Positions 14,404-23,072 of a stretch of 64,000 nt of DNA are shown here, piece after piece; the first letter of the stretch is position 1; each line of letters opens with the position of its first letter. A program made the translations under genes and the position numbers. Origin of the DNA: Hungatella hathewayi (GTDB taxonomy: Bacteria > Bacillota > Clostridia > Lachnospirales > Lachnospiraceae). Below the pieces are notes generated by a model, which worked only from the letters and a program-made list of their open reading frames with translations, had not been told where the DNA came from and searched no databases. The stretch is from NCBI GenBank assembly GCA_025149285.1, contig CP102274.1, forward strand, positions 1,875,501 to 1,939,500, given 5' to 3'.

Positions 14404-15096
14404 ATGGAGACAGTGACAACGGCATTGGAATATCTGGAAGGCATCAATCTGGCTTCCATCACCCTGCGGATTGTGATGTCCATGGTCTGCGGCGGTGTGA
14501 TCGGGATAGAGCGGGGCAAAGCACATCAGCCGGCCGGAATGCGGACGTATATGCTGGTCTGTATGGGCGCGGCCATGGTCATGCTGACCGGACAGTATAT
14601 GTACTACCATTTCCAGACCGGCGATCCGGCGAGACTGGGGGCGCAGGTGGTCAGCGGCATCGGTTTTCTGGGCGCAGGGAGCATCATTATCTCGGGCAAG
14701 ACAAAGATAAAGGGGCTGACCACGGCAGCAGGACTGTGGACGGCTGCGTGTATCGGGCTGAGTATCGGGATTGGATTCTATGAGGCCGGGATCATTGCAA
14801 CCCTGGCCGTGTCGCTTATCATGACGCATTTGAAGAAGCTGGAGTATCATCTGATTTTTGATGACGTCTGGCTCAGCGTCTATGTGGAACTGGACGACGC
14901 GGTCAAAATGACGGATCTGGTTCAGGAATTTTCCTCTGTGGGCCTGGTGATCGGTGAGGTCCGGATCGAGAAGAAGAGAAAAGGCTTTCAGAAGGCGGTG
15001 ATCAGTCTGAAGAATACGGAGCACAAGAGCCGGGAGGCGGTGCTCCGGTTTCTGGAGAATGTGGAGGGGATTCAGTTTGTGAAGTATACGGCATAA
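14404..15096 (+). CDS. MgtC/SapB family membrane protein (second of a tandem pair)
   Basis: ATG 14404 is chosen because AGAGGGGAA precedes it; the ATG at 14389 lies before this site. The 230-residue product repeats the MgtC layout (LRIVMSMVCGGVIGIERGK, HQPAGMRTYMLVCMGAA, GIGFLGAGSIII, TTAAGLWTAACIGLSIG, then an ACT-like tail from about 150). It differs clearly from its neighbour, so the pair is an old duplication. It may form hetero-oligomers with the upstream product. A strong terminator closes the two-gene unit. Confidence 0.88.
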   Translation: METVTTALEYLEGINLASITLRIVMSMVCGGVIGIERGKAHQPAGMRTYMLVCMGAAMVMLTGQYMYYHFQTGDPARLGAQVVSGIGFLGAGSIIISGKTKIKGLTTAAGLWTAACIGLSIGIGFYEAGIIATLAVSLIMTHLKKLEYHLIFDDVWLSVYVELDDAVKMTDLVQEFSSVGLVIGEVRIEKKRKGFQKAVISLKNTEHKSREAVLRFLENVEGIQFVKYTA

Positions 15097-15121
15097 AAGA
15101 TTTGGCATGTAAATAGTAATG

Positions 15122-15167
15122 AGGTCTTGGGTGTAGACTATATTGTCTGTAACCAAGACCTTTTTTT
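15122..15167 (+). terminator. terminator of the MgtC pair
   Basis: GGTCTTGG (15123-15130) pairs with CCAAGACC (15153-15160), and seven T residues follow. Confidence 0.9.
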
Positions 15168-15194
15168 GATGAAATTTGCAAACTAAAATGTTAA

Positions 15195-15224
15195 AATGTC
15201 AATTTTGTAAAAAATATTGACATT
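15195..15224. promoter_or_regulatory. inverted repeat overlapping the DeoR-operon promoter, candidate operator
   Basis: AATGTCAAT (15195-15203) and ATTGACATT (15216-15224) are perfect inverted repeats separated by 12 bases. The right arm contains the -35 box, which suits autorepression by the DeoR-family protein encoded downstream. Confidence 0.5.
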
Positions 15225-15245
15225 ATTCGACACATATGTGATAAT
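15217..15245 (+). promoter_or_regulatory. promoter of the DeoR/TauT/transketolase operon
   Basis: TTGACA (15217-15222), a 17-base spacer and GATAAT (15240-15245). The predicted leader to the first start codon is about 80 bases and very A-rich. No other promoter is obvious up to 25.8 kb. Confidence 0.75.
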
Positions 15246-15333
15246 AAAAATGCGAAATATGTCAGAAAGTTACAAAATATTTCAAAAAAAATCAAAAATA
15301 CAAAAGAGAAAAAGACCAGGAAAGGAAAGGAAC

Positions 15334-16122
15334 ATGGAACAAAAAACTTCTATTATTCCAGCCGGCCGGCTGCAAAAGATAATGGAATACATGAAGGAAC
15401 ATGGCAGCGTTCAAATTAAGGAACTGGCAGACTATCTCGACGTATCCGATGCGACGGTGCGCCGGGATCTGGATGACTTAGACACGCAGGGGCTTTTAGT
15501 CAGGACTCATGGGGGAGCAGTCAGAAAGAATGATAACACTTCTTCGTTTGAATGGCAGCATAATGAGAAGATGACGATTATGCTGCATGAAAAAAAGCAA
15601 ATTGCTAAATTGGCGGCGTCCTTTGTGCACGAGGGCGATACAATTCTGTTGGATTCAGGAACGACAACCTATTACCTGGCAAGTGAATTATCCGATGTTC
15701 CCAATTTGACAGTCATTACTTATGACTTGTTTATTGGAGGAAATTTAACCCTCCATCCAACCTCAACTATGATTGTAACGGGAGGAATCCGTCGTCAGGG
15801 GTATAATAATGTGCTTTTGGGCAGCATGGTGGAAGATTACGTCCGTAATATTCGTGTAGACAAGGCTTTCCTGGGAGCAGATGCTATTGATGTAGATTTT
15901 GGGATTTCCAATACAAATGTGATGGAGGCCAGTATTAAGAGACTGCTGGTTCAGGCAGGAAAACAGGTGATATTGATTGGTGATCACAGTAAGATGGGAA
16001 GAGTGGCATTAATTAAAGTTTGTGATCTCACGGATCTTGATGGGGTGATTATTGATAAGGCTATCGATGAAAACAGCCTGCACAGAATGAAGGAAAAAGT
16101 AAAGAATGTATATTTGGCATAA
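15334..16122 (+). CDS. DeoR/GlpR-family sugar-phosphate-responsive repressor (SgcR-like position)
   Basis: ATG 15334 follows AGGAAAGG; the longer frame begins inside the promoter. The 262-residue product has the DeoR winged helix-turn-helix (IKELADYLDVSDATVRRDL, residues about 25-45) with the RTHGGA wing, and the DeoRC sensor with LDSGTTTYYLA and FLGADAIDVDFGISN, which in the family binds phosphorylated sugars. It is the first gene of the operon and probably represses it, with relief by a pathway sugar phosphate. The E. coli sgc locus also has a DeoR-type regulator (SgcR), one of four shared families. Confidence 0.9.
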   Translation: MEQKTSIIPAGRLQKIMEYMKEHGSVQIKELADYLDVSDATVRRDLDDLDTQGLLVRTHGGAVRKNDNTSSFEWQHNEKMTIMLHEKKQIAKLAASFVHEGDTILLDSGTTTYYLASELSDVPNLTVITYDLFIGGNLTLHPTSTMIVTGGIRRQGYNNVLLGSMVEDYVRNIRVDKAFLGADAIDVDFGISNTNVMEASIKRLLVQAGKQVILIGDHSKMGRVALIKVCDLTDLDGVIIDKAIDENSLHRMKEKVKNVYLA

Positions 16123-16150
16123 TGTGTATGCCTGAAAAAGAAAGGGGTTT

Positions 16151-16957
16151 ATGATGAATTGGCTAAAAGAAGTATTCAAAACTGAAAAACCTATCATTGC
16201 AATGTGTCATCTTCAGGCGCTGCCGGGTGACAGTGGCTATGACCAGGAAAAGGGAATGGAGTGGGTGATAGAGAAGGCTCGTGAAGACCTTTATGCGCTT
16301 CAGGATGGAGGGGTGGATGCAGTCATGTTTTCTAACGAATTCAGCCTTCCTTACCTTACTGATGTAAAGAAAGAGACACTTGCTGCAATGGGACGCGTGA
16401 TCGGGGAGATAAGATCAGAAATTACAGTTCCTTTTGGGGTAAATGTTTTATGGGATGCCAAGGCATCTCTGGATCTGGCAGTCGCTACCGGGGCTTGTTT
16501 TGTGAGAGAGATTTTTACAGGTGTCTATGCCAGTGATTTTGGATTATGGAATACGAACTGCGGTGAGACGGTGCGCCACCAGCATGCGGTTGGCGCACAG
16601 AATGTTAAATTACTGTTTAATATAGTTCCGGAAGCGGCTGTTTACGTAGAACAGCGCAATATCAGAGAGGTGGCAAAGACAACCGTATTTAACTGCAGAC
16701 CGGATGCTTTATGTGTTTCCGGACTGACTGCAGGGGAAAGCACAGATACCCAGATTTTGAGTGAAGTGAAATCGGCTGTGCCGGATACTGTGGTGCTGGC
16801 CAATACGGGGTGCAGAATTGAGAATATTACAACTCAGTTATCTGTGGCAGATGGCGCCATTGTAGGAACAACATTCAAAAAAGAAGGAAAATTTGAAAAT
16901 GGAGTTGATTATAACCGAGTGAAGGCATTTATGGATCTTGTGAAGGAATTTCGATAA
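16151..16957 (+). CDS. BtpA/SgcQ family TIM-barrel protein
   Basis: The 268-residue protein matches the BtpA/SgcQ family: KPIIAMCHLQALPGD at the N-terminus, LQDGGVDAVMFSNEFSLPY, PFGVNVLWDAKASLDLAVA, ATGACFVREIFTGVYASD and a C-terminal SGLTAGESTD ... DGAIVGTTFKKEGKF phosphate-binding-like end. The fold is a predicted alpha/beta barrel; the reaction is not known to me. In E. coli the member SgcQ lies in the sgc sugar locus beside an epimerase and an M42 peptidase, exactly the families downstream here. ATG 16151 or 16154 are both possible after AAAGGGG. Confidence 0.85.
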   Translation: MMNWLKEVFKTEKPIIAMCHLQALPGDSGYDQEKGMEWVIEKAREDLYALQDGGVDAVMFSNEFSLPYLTDVKKETLAAMGRVIGEIRSEITVPFGVNVLWDAKASLDLAVATGACFVREIFTGVYASDFGLWNTNCGETVRHQHAVGAQNVKLLFNIVPEAAVYVEQRNIREVAKTTVFNCRPDALCVSGLTAGESTDTQILSEVKSAVPDTVVLANTGCRIENITTQLSVADGAIVGTTFKKEGKFENGVDYNRVKAFMDLVKEFR

Positions 16958-16976
16958 GAAGGGAAAGGGGTATCTT

Positions 16977-18173
16977 ATGAGGAGAAGGTTACAGAAATGG
17001 TTTTGTCTTTTATTAAGTCTGTTATTAGTGCTGGGAACTCTTGCTGCATGTAGTCAAAGTGCAGAAAAGACAGATAATAATGGTGTTGCGGGAAATAGCG
17101 GGAAAGAAGAAACGGGAAGAGAAGAGGCAGGAATTTATGATGGAATTGAGCCCTTAGAAACAGAGACTGAGCTGAATTTTGGATATTTGACTGGTTCCCA
17201 TCATGGAATGATTATCTATTTGATTGATAAAATGGGCGGTTATGAAAAGACAGGAATAAAAGCCAATATAGAGACATTTGGAAATGGACCTGTCATGGTG
17301 GAGGCGATGGCTTCTGATTCCTGGGACTGCGGAACGATTGGGTTAGGAGGGGTTCTGACAGGCGTTATCAGCCAGGACATGGTTGTGATCGGAGCTGCGG
17401 CAAGAGATTACGATTCCCTGCGCATTTTTGCAAAAAATGATTCAGATGTTGTTTCAGCAGGTAATACATTAAAAGATTACCCGGCTATTTATGGTACGGC
17501 AGATACATGGAAAGGAAAAGAAATTTTGATTCCTACAGGGTCTACTCTTCATTATGTTTTATCTACAGGCCTGAGTAAATTCGGCTTGTCTGATACTGAC
17601 GTAGCAATGACTCATATGGATGTTCCTGGTATCAATACGGCGCTTCGGGCAAATAAGGGGGAGATTGGAGCGCTTTGGGGCAGTTTTACATATGCGGATG
17701 AAATGAAGAAAAACTACACTGTGGTTATGAGCGCAAATGATCTGGGAATTGAACTGCCTACGGTTATGTGTGCGAATCCCAGAAGTTATGAAGATCCGGC
17801 CAAATATAAAGCGATCAAAAAATGGATGGAACTTTATTTTGCCACTGTTGATTGGATTTACAGCAGTGAGGAACATTTTGACAAGGCGGTTGAAATGTTT
17901 ACGGAAATTAATGAGGAAGCAGGAGCTACAGGTACATTGGAAGAGAACCGGACAGTTCTTGAAAACAATCGCCATTACAGCCTGTCAGATAACGTAAAAC
18001 TTTTTAATGAAAAAACGGAAGATGGAGCGATGTTGTTAATAGAAGCGATGCATAACGACCCACTGTTATTCTATATCAAGAACGGAAGCTATCAGAAAGG
18101 TGATGATACCAAACTGCTGGGCGGTTATTTTAAAGCAGATATCATCAATGAAATTGCGGCAATGAAGGAGTAA
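16977..18173 (+). CDS. lipoprotein SBP of a TauT/NitT-type importer (cluster 1)
   Basis: The 398-residue product has a signal peptide with lipobox LAAC (Cys about 25) and a Gly/Glu-rich linker. The mature domain (LNFGYLTGSHHGMIIYLID, then KMGGYEKTGIKANIETFG and MVEAMASDSWDCGTIGLGG) is the NitT/TauT/SsuA (NMT1/THI5-like) fold, whose known ligands include taurine, alkanesulfonates, nitrate, bicarbonate, thiamine precursors and aromatic sulfonates. It is followed 12 bases later by two permeases and then two ATPases. The ligand is unknown; an anionic sugar derivative is inferred from the enzymes downstream. Confidence 0.87.
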   Translation: MRRRLQKWFCLLLSLLLVLGTLAACSQSAEKTDNNGVAGNSGKEETGREEAGIYDGIEPLETETELNFGYLTGSHHGMIIYLIDKMGGYEKTGIKANIETFGNGPVMVEAMASDSWDCGTIGLGGVLTGVISQDMVVIGAAARDYDSLRIFAKNDSDVVSAGNTLKDYPAIYGTADTWKGKEILIPTGSTLHYVLSTGLSKFGLSDTDVAMTHMDVPGINTALRANKGEIGALWGSFTYADEMKKNYTVVMSANDLGIELPTVMCANPRSYEDPAKYKAIKKWMELYFATVDWIYSSEEHFDKAVEMFTEINEEAGATGTLEENRTVLENNRHYSLSDNVKLFNEKTEDGAMLLIEAMHNDPLLFYIKNGSYQKGDDTKLLGGYFKADIINEIAAMKE

Positions 18174-18185
18174 AGGTGGCTGATT

Positions 18186-18962
18186 ATGAAAAAAATCTTA
18201 GACCGGTATGCGGTAATTTCCGTACTCAGCGTTCTGACTTTTTTACTCATCTGGCAGGGCTGTGTTACTGCCGGGATACTATCAGATAAAATTTTGCCTG
18301 CGCCGACAAAGGTATTTGCGGCTTTGTTTGATAAGCTGAATAATAAAAGCCCGGATGGATCCCTGCTGCAGACGAATATACTGGTCAGCTTAAAAGTTGC
18401 ATGCAGTGGTCTGCTTCTTGCAATTGTGATTGGGGTTCCCCTGGGCTGGCTTATGGGCTGGTATAAGACAGTTAGCCGTTTTGTTCGCCCTATATTTGAG
18501 ATCATGCGCCCAATCCCTCCAATTGCGTGGATTCCCCTGACCATTCTGTGGGTTGGGATTGGCCTTGAGGCTAAAGCAATGATTATATTTTTTGCCTCCT
18601 TTGTCCCTTGTGTCATTAATGCTACAGCAGGAATCAAAAGTACGAATCAGACTTTGATTAATGTAGCGAAAACGTATGGGGCATCAGACTTTACGATATT
18701 TCTGAAAATAGGAATCCCCTCTTCTCTGCCCATGACTTTTGCAGGAATACGAATAGCACTTAACTCTGCATGGAGCACATTGGTAGCGGCAGAGCTGCTG
18801 GCTGCTAATGCCGGACTTGGTTATATGATTAATATGGGGCGGCAGTTTGGGCGAGTCGATATCATTGTATTAGGAATGGTTACAATTGGAATTCTGGGTT
18901 TTGCGTTCTCATGGATATTCACAAAGCTGGAGCATATTTTTGTGAAATGGAGGACTGTCTGA
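18186..18962 (+). CDS. TauC/SsuC-type permease, subunit 1 (cluster 1)
   Basis: A 258-residue permease with about six helices. It shows the family hallmark RPIPPIAWIPLTILWVGIG and an EAA-type coupling loop in NVAKTYGASDFTIFLKIGIP, followed by FAGIRIALNSAWSTLVAAEL. Its stop TGA shares a base with the ATG of a second, different permease, so the pore is probably a heterodimer; most TauT-type importers have one permease gene. Confidence 0.9.
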   Translation: MKKILDRYAVISVLSVLTFLLIWQGCVTAGILSDKILPAPTKVFAALFDKLNNKSPDGSLLQTNILVSLKVACSGLLLAIVIGVPLGWLMGWYKTVSRFVRPIFEIMRPIPPIAWIPLTILWVGIGLEAKAMIIFFASFVPCVINATAGIKSTNQTLINVAKTYGASDFTIFLKIGIPSSLPMTFAGIRIALNSAWSTLVAAELLAANAGLGYMINMGRQFGRVDIIVLGMVTIGILGFAFSWIFTKLEHIFVKWRTV

Positions 18963-19762
18963 TGAAAAAAGTTACAAACTGGAAAAAGGGGTTCGAACAT
19001 ATTTTATATACGATAGCGCCTGCATTGTCATTGGTATTGTTATTCCTCTTATGGGTTCAGATTTCCAGAGGTAATTCGGATCTTGTACCAGGGCCGGATC
19101 TGGTAATGAAACGATTTGTTAAAACGTTCGAAAAGCCAATTAATGGATATATGATCTTTGGGCATATTTTAGCGAGTTTAAAACGTATTTTTTTAGCATT
19201 ATTATTTTCTCTGGGGATAGGGATTCCATTCGGTATATTAATCGGGTGGAATAAAACCTTTAACGCTATTTTTGGTACTCTGTTTGAATTTATTCGTCCT
19301 ATTCCTCCGATCGCATGGCTTCCCCTGATTGTTATGTGGTTTGGTATTGGGGAGTTTCCCAAAGTTATCATTGTATTTATTGGGACCTTTACACCGGTGG
19401 TAGTCAATACCGCGACCGGGATTCGTTTAGTGGAGCCATTATACCTGGATGTAGGAAGAATGTTCCATGCCAATGATAGAAAACTGCTTACTGAAATTGC
19501 GTTGCCATCAGCTATGCAGTCGATATTTGCAGGCTTTAGAACTGCTACAAGTGGCGGACTAATGGTCGTTCTTGCGGCTGAGATGATAGGAGCTAAGGCA
19601 GGACTGGGATTTTTGATTACCAGAGGACAGGATGCCTTTGATGTTCCGCTTATTATGGTCGGCATGATTGTTATCGCCATTGTTGGAACTGTAATTTCTA
19701 TTTTCACGGATCTTCTTGAAAGGCGGATATGTCCATGGAGCGAGAATATAAAATCAGATTAG
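18962..19762 (+). CDS. TauC/SsuC-type permease, subunit 2 (cluster 1)
   Basis: ATG 18962 overlaps the preceding stop and is served by GGAGG about eight bases upstream; an in-frame upstream start lies within the previous gene. The 266-residue product repeats the RPIPPIAWLPLIVMWFGIG hallmark and the coupling loop DVGRMFHANDRKLLTEIALP, in which the usual E-A-A-x-x-x-G is altered (no central Gly after the helix). Its 3' end overlaps the first ATPase gene by 34 bases. The non-identical permease is expected to pair with the protein encoded at 18186. Confidence 0.9.
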   Translation: MKKVTNWKKGFEHILYTIAPALSLVLLFLLWVQISRGNSDLVPGPDLVMKRFVKTFEKPINGYMIFGHILASLKRIFLALLFSLGIGIPFGILIGWNKTFNAIFGTLFEFIRPIPPIAWLPLIVMWFGIGEFPKVIIVFIGTFTPVVVNTATGIRLVEPLYLDVGRMFHANDRKLLTEIALPSAMQSIFAGFRTATSGGLMVVLAAEMIGAKAGLGFLITRGQDAFDVPLIMVGMIVIAIVGTVISIFTDLLERRICPWSENIKSD

Positions 19763-20502
19763 ATATACAGAATATAAGCAAATGTTTTTCCATGGAAAAC
19801 GGAAAGAACCATGAGGTGGTGAGGGAACTGTCGCTTACGGTACGGGATAATGAGTTCCTGATCCTGCTGGGACCGGGCCACTGCGGGAAGACTGTCATTT
19901 TAAACATGATTGCCGGTCTGATGCAGCCCGATTACGGAAATATTTATTTAGACGGTAAGAAGGTGGTGGGACCAAATCCGGATATGGGAATGGTGTTTCA
20001 AAAGATTGGGACACTTCCGTGGAAAACCGTTATGGAAAATGTAGAACTGGGACCTAAAATGCGTGGAATACCGAAGCGTGAACGACGGGAAAAGGCTCAG
20101 CATTACATTGATCTGGTGGGCCTGCATGGCTTTGAAGAGCATCTGCCAAAGCAGCTGTCCGGTGGTATGAAGCAGAGAGTCGGAATCGCGAGAGCTTATG
20201 CAAATGACCCGCAGATATTGCTTTTAGATGAACCATTTGGACAGTTGGATGCACAGACCCGATATAATATGGAAGAAGAAATTGCGCGAATCTGGGAGAA
20301 GGAGAAGAGAACTATTTTATTTGTCACAAATAATATTGAGGAGGCATTGATGCTGGGAGACCGTATTATCCTTCTTACGGAGTGTCCGGCAAGAGTGAAG
20401 CAGGTGTATCAGGTTGATTTGCCGCGCCCCAGAGACATGATGGACTGTAGGTTTTTGCAGATGCGCCGTGAGATTTCAGAAAACACGGATTTGTCGATAT
20501 AG
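19729..20502 (+). CDS. TauB/SsuB-type ATPase with altered Walker A and H-loop (cluster 1, subunit A1)
   Basis: A 257-residue ABC ATPase. The signature LSGGMKQR, Q-loop MVFQKIGTLPW and Walker B ILLLDEPFGQLD are normal. Two motifs are not: Walker A reads GPGHCGKT, where the middle glycine of GPSGCGKS is His, and the switch (H-loop) region reads FVTNNIEEA, with Asn instead of His. The next gene encodes a second ATPase with a damaged signature but intact Walker A and H-loop. The pair could make one good and one degenerate ATP site. Start ATG 19729 or ATG 19735; the latter has better spacing from AAGGCGG. The gene overlaps the permease by 34 bases. Confidence 0.9.
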   Translation: MSMEREYKIRLDIQNISKCFSMENGKNHEVVRELSLTVRDNEFLILLGPGHCGKTVILNMIAGLMQPDYGNIYLDGKKVVGPNPDMGMVFQKIGTLPWKTVMENVELGPKMRGIPKRERREKAQHYIDLVGLHGFEEHLPKQLSGGMKQRVGIARAYANDPQILLLDEPFGQLDAQTRYNMEEEIARIWEKEKRTILFVTNNIEEALMLGDRIILLTECPARVKQVYQVDLPRPRDMMDCRFLQMRREISENTDLSI

Positions 20503-20517
20503 AAAAAGGTGCAGTAT

Positions 20518-21261
20518 ATGACGGAAAATTATAAAATTGAAGTGAAAGAGCTTACCAAAAACTTCGGAGATTTAAAGGTTTTGGATCATATTTCATTTAA
20601 AGTAAAGAAAGGAGAATTTATCTGCGTGGTTGGGCCTACAGGCTGCGGAAAGACAACATTTTTAAATTTACTTACGCAGCTTATCCAACCGACATCGGGA
20701 GAAATTTTAATTGACGGGAAAACGGCGGATCCAAAGATACATAATATTTCTTTTGCATTTCAGGAGCCTTCCGCCATTCCCTGGCTTACCGTGGAAGAGA
20801 ACATCATGTTTGGAATGAAATTAAAAAAGCTCCCTAAAGAGGAAATCTATCGAAGAACAGAAGAAATTCTTTCATTGGTAGGGCTTACCAGGTTCCGGAA
20901 ACAATATCCTCATCAATTATCTACCAGTAGTGAACAGCGAATCGTAATCGGGCGAAGTTTTGCCCTGTATCCGGATCTGCTCTTGATGGACGAGCCTTAT
21001 GGACAGATGGATATTAAGATGCGCTATTACCTGGAAGATGAAGTGATAAGGCTGTGGAAAAAATTTGAAAGTACAGTTCTTTTTATCACTCATAATATTG
21101 AAGAAGCGGTCTATCTTGCAGACAGGATTATTATCCTGACCAATAAACCGGCTGCGATTAAAGAAGAACTGGTCGTTGACTTAGCGAGGCCGAGAGACTT
21201 TACTGATCCACAATTTGTTGAGTTAAGAAAATATGTGACTGAGCAGATCAGATGGTGGTAA
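20518..21261 (+). CDS. TauB/SsuB-type ATPase with degenerate signature motif (cluster 1, subunit A2)
   Basis: ATG 20518 fits AAAAAGGTG upstream and gives 247 residues, the same length as its counterpart at 58002; a GTG at 20509 is the alternative. Walker A GPTGCGKTT, Q-loop FAFQEPSAIPW, Walker B LLLMDEPYGQMD and H-loop FITHNIEEA are intact. The signature that should read LSGGQQQR reads LSTSSEQR, losing both glycines. In an ABC dimer the signature of one subunit closes the ATP on the other, so this defect falls on the same site as the defects of A1. The gene lies 15 bases after A1. Confidence 0.9.
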   Translation: MTENYKIEVKELTKNFGDLKVLDHISFKVKKGEFICVVGPTGCGKTTFLNLLTQLIQPTSGEILIDGKTADPKIHNISFAFQEPSAIPWLTVEENIMFGMKLKKLPKEEIYRRTEEILSLVGLTRFRKQYPHQLSTSSEQRIVIGRSFALYPDLLLMDEPYGQMDIKMRYYLEDEVIRLWKKFESTVLFITHNIEEAVYLADRIIILTNKPAAIKEELVVDLARPRDFTDPQFVELRKYVTEQIRWW

Positions 21262-21292
21262 GCGGGAAAGGCATATATGGGAGGATAAAGTA

Positions 21293-21925
21293 ATGAAACT
21301 GATGCCATCGATTGCATCAGCCGATCCCTTGGCAGTGGGAGAGGTCTTAAAAAAACTGGAGGCATGGCCTTATCTGCATATAGATATCGAGGACGGAAAC
21401 TTCGTTCCCAATATTACGTTTGGAATGAAGGCGGTCAGGGCGATATGTAAAAAAGCGGGGAAAAGGTATATTCAGGTACATTTAATGGTTACTCATCCAG
21501 AAACGTATTTAGACGGTCTCGCCGCCTGCGGAGTGGATTCTGTGATAGCCCATTTGGAAGCACTTGACTATCCACTTCATTTTCTCAATCACTGCCGGGC
21601 ACTTGGATTGGAGCCGGGGCTGGCTGTCAATATAAAAACACCGGTAGAAGCAGTAAAGCCTTTTCTGGGTAATATGGATCAGCTGCTCCTCATGACATCG
21701 GAGCCTGATTATTTAGAAGAAAAAGTATATGGACCAGCAGTGGAACGCTTAATCCGCTTAGCAGGAAATATTCCGGCAGGAGTAGAATTGTATGCAGATG
21801 GAGGCGTGACCAGGGAAACGCTTCGGGAGCTTGAAGAAGCAGGGGTTCATGGAGCAGTCTTAGGCCGTCTGGTATTTCAGAGCCCTGATCCGTTAGAAAT
21901 GTTAAAGGAACTGAAGGAGGAATAG
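21293..21925 (+). CDS. ribulose-phosphate 3-epimerase family protein (SgcE-like)
   Basis: The 210-residue TIM barrel has the Rpe signature HIDIEDGNFVPNITFG (metal-binding His and Asp), QVHLMVTHPE (second His) and ELYADGGVTRE (catalytic Asp and phosphate loop). The usual NPGFGGQ loop over the active site is replaced by TSEPDYLEEKVYG, which points to a substrate other than D-ribulose 5-phosphate, as in AlsE- or SgcE-type paralogues. The product of such epimerases (a ketose phosphate) would feed the transketolase encoded at the operon end. The start ATG lies 31 bases after the ATPase stop. Confidence 0.87.
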   Translation: MKLMPSIASADPLAVGEVLKKLEAWPYLHIDIEDGNFVPNITFGMKAVRAICKKAGKRYIQVHLMVTHPETYLDGLAACGVDSVIAHLEALDYPLHFLNHCRALGLEPGLAVNIKTPVEAVKPFLGNMDQLLLMTSEPDYLEEKVYGPAVERLIRLAGNIPAGVELYADGGVTRETLRELEEAGVHGAVLGRLVFQSPDPLEMLKELKEE

Positions 21926-21926
21926 A

Positions 21927-23039
21927 ATGAATGCAGAAGAGGTATTAAAAGAACTTTGCCTGGCACCGGCTCCATCCGGTTACGAAAAACGAGCTGCAGA
22001 GGTATTTTCCAGTAAAATACGCCCGTTTGTTGACCGTATTATGTTAGACCGCATGGGCAATGTGATGGCAACGCTGGATGGAACAGATCCTGAATCACCT
22101 TCGGTGATGATGTACGCCCATTTAGATCAACTGGGATTTATTGTAAGAAGGATCGAACCGGATGGCTATATCCAGTTGGACAGATTAGGGGGGATACCGG
22201 AAAAGGTGCTGCCTGCACTGCGTTTATGGATACGCACGGTACGTGGTGATTTCATACCTGGTTTGATTGGAAACAAAGCACATCATGCGGCTTCGGCAGA
22301 AGAAAAATACAAGGTCGATATGGTGACGAATCTTTATGTAGATGTCGGAGCTGCAACAGAGCAGGAGGTAAGGGAGCTGGGCGTGGATGTTGGCTGTCCT
22401 GCTATTTATGAACCGTCTTTTCAACCTCTTGCAGGAGATAAAGTAAGTGGTACTGCTTTAGATGACCGGGGCGGGCTGACTGCATTGGTTCTTGCCGCCG
22501 AGAGGTTATGGGAAGACAGGCCAGCTTCAACTGTACATTTTGTTGGTACGGTTTGGGAGGAGTTTAATATTCGCGGCGCTGCATTTGCGGTCAGAAGGTT
22601 AAAACCGGATGTGGCATTAGGGCTGGATGTGGTACTTGCGGGAGATACTCCAGATTTGAAAACGAAATATCAGAATGCGCTTGACAAAGGGCCGACCATT
22701 AATTTTTATAATTTCCATGGGAGAGGGACTTTAAATGGGATGATCCCCCATGAAGGTCTGGCCAGACTTGCAGAGGAGTGCGCTTTGAGGGAAAAAATCC
22801 CCCATCAGCGGTTTGCATCTCTTGGAATTATAACGGAATCAGCCTACGTACAGATGGAAAATGAGGGAGTGGCGTGTCTGGATCTCGGTTATCCTGCCAG
22901 ATATACTCACTCGCCTGTGGAGACGTGTTCCTTAAGCGATATTAAGAATCTTGGCTTGTTGGCAGCAGCCACCGCAAAGGCGATAACACCGGAATTTTCA
23001 ATAAATCGTTATTCTATTGATTGCTGCAGTGATTCGTGA
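21927..23039 (+). CDS. M42-family metallopeptidase-like protein (SgcX/FrvX type)
   Basis: A 370-residue protein with all the M42 landmarks: metal-binding His and neighbouring Asp in YAHLDQLGF (about residue 65), bridging Asp in GTALDDRGG (about 177), the catalytic Glu pair in VWEEFNIRGA, a metal Asp in LGLDVV and the last His in YTHSPVE. M42 enzymes are dodecameric zinc or cobalt aminopeptidases, but members also lie in carbohydrate operons (SgcX, FrvX in E. coli), where their role is unproven. It begins two bases after the epimerase stop, so the two are tightly coupled. A deacylase or amidase acting on a sugar-amino acid conjugate is one possibility. Confidence 0.88.
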   Translation: MNAEEVLKELCLAPAPSGYEKRAAEVFSSKIRPFVDRIMLDRMGNVMATLDGTDPESPSVMMYAHLDQLGFIVRRIEPDGYIQLDRLGGIPEKVLPALRLWIRTVRGDFIPGLIGNKAHHAASAEEKYKVDMVTNLYVDVGAATEQEVRELGVDVGCPAIYEPSFQPLAGDKVSGTALDDRGGLTALVLAAERLWEDRPASTVHFVGTVWEEFNIRGAAFAVRRLKPDVALGLDVVLAGDTPDLKTKYQNALDKGPTINFYNFHGRGTLNGMIPHEGLARLAEECALREKIPHQRFASLGIITESAYVQMENEGVACLDLGYPARYTHSPVETCSLSDIKNLGLLAAATAKAITPEFSINRYSIDCCSDS

Positions 23040-23072
23040 GTAAGCGTATCAATGGCTGACAGGGAGGGGCAT

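Noticed and set aside
14194-15156. 320-codon minus-strand frame antisense to the MgtC genes
   Set aside because: His/Gln-rich translation typical of antisense frames; it overlaps two convincing MgtC genes and a terminator.
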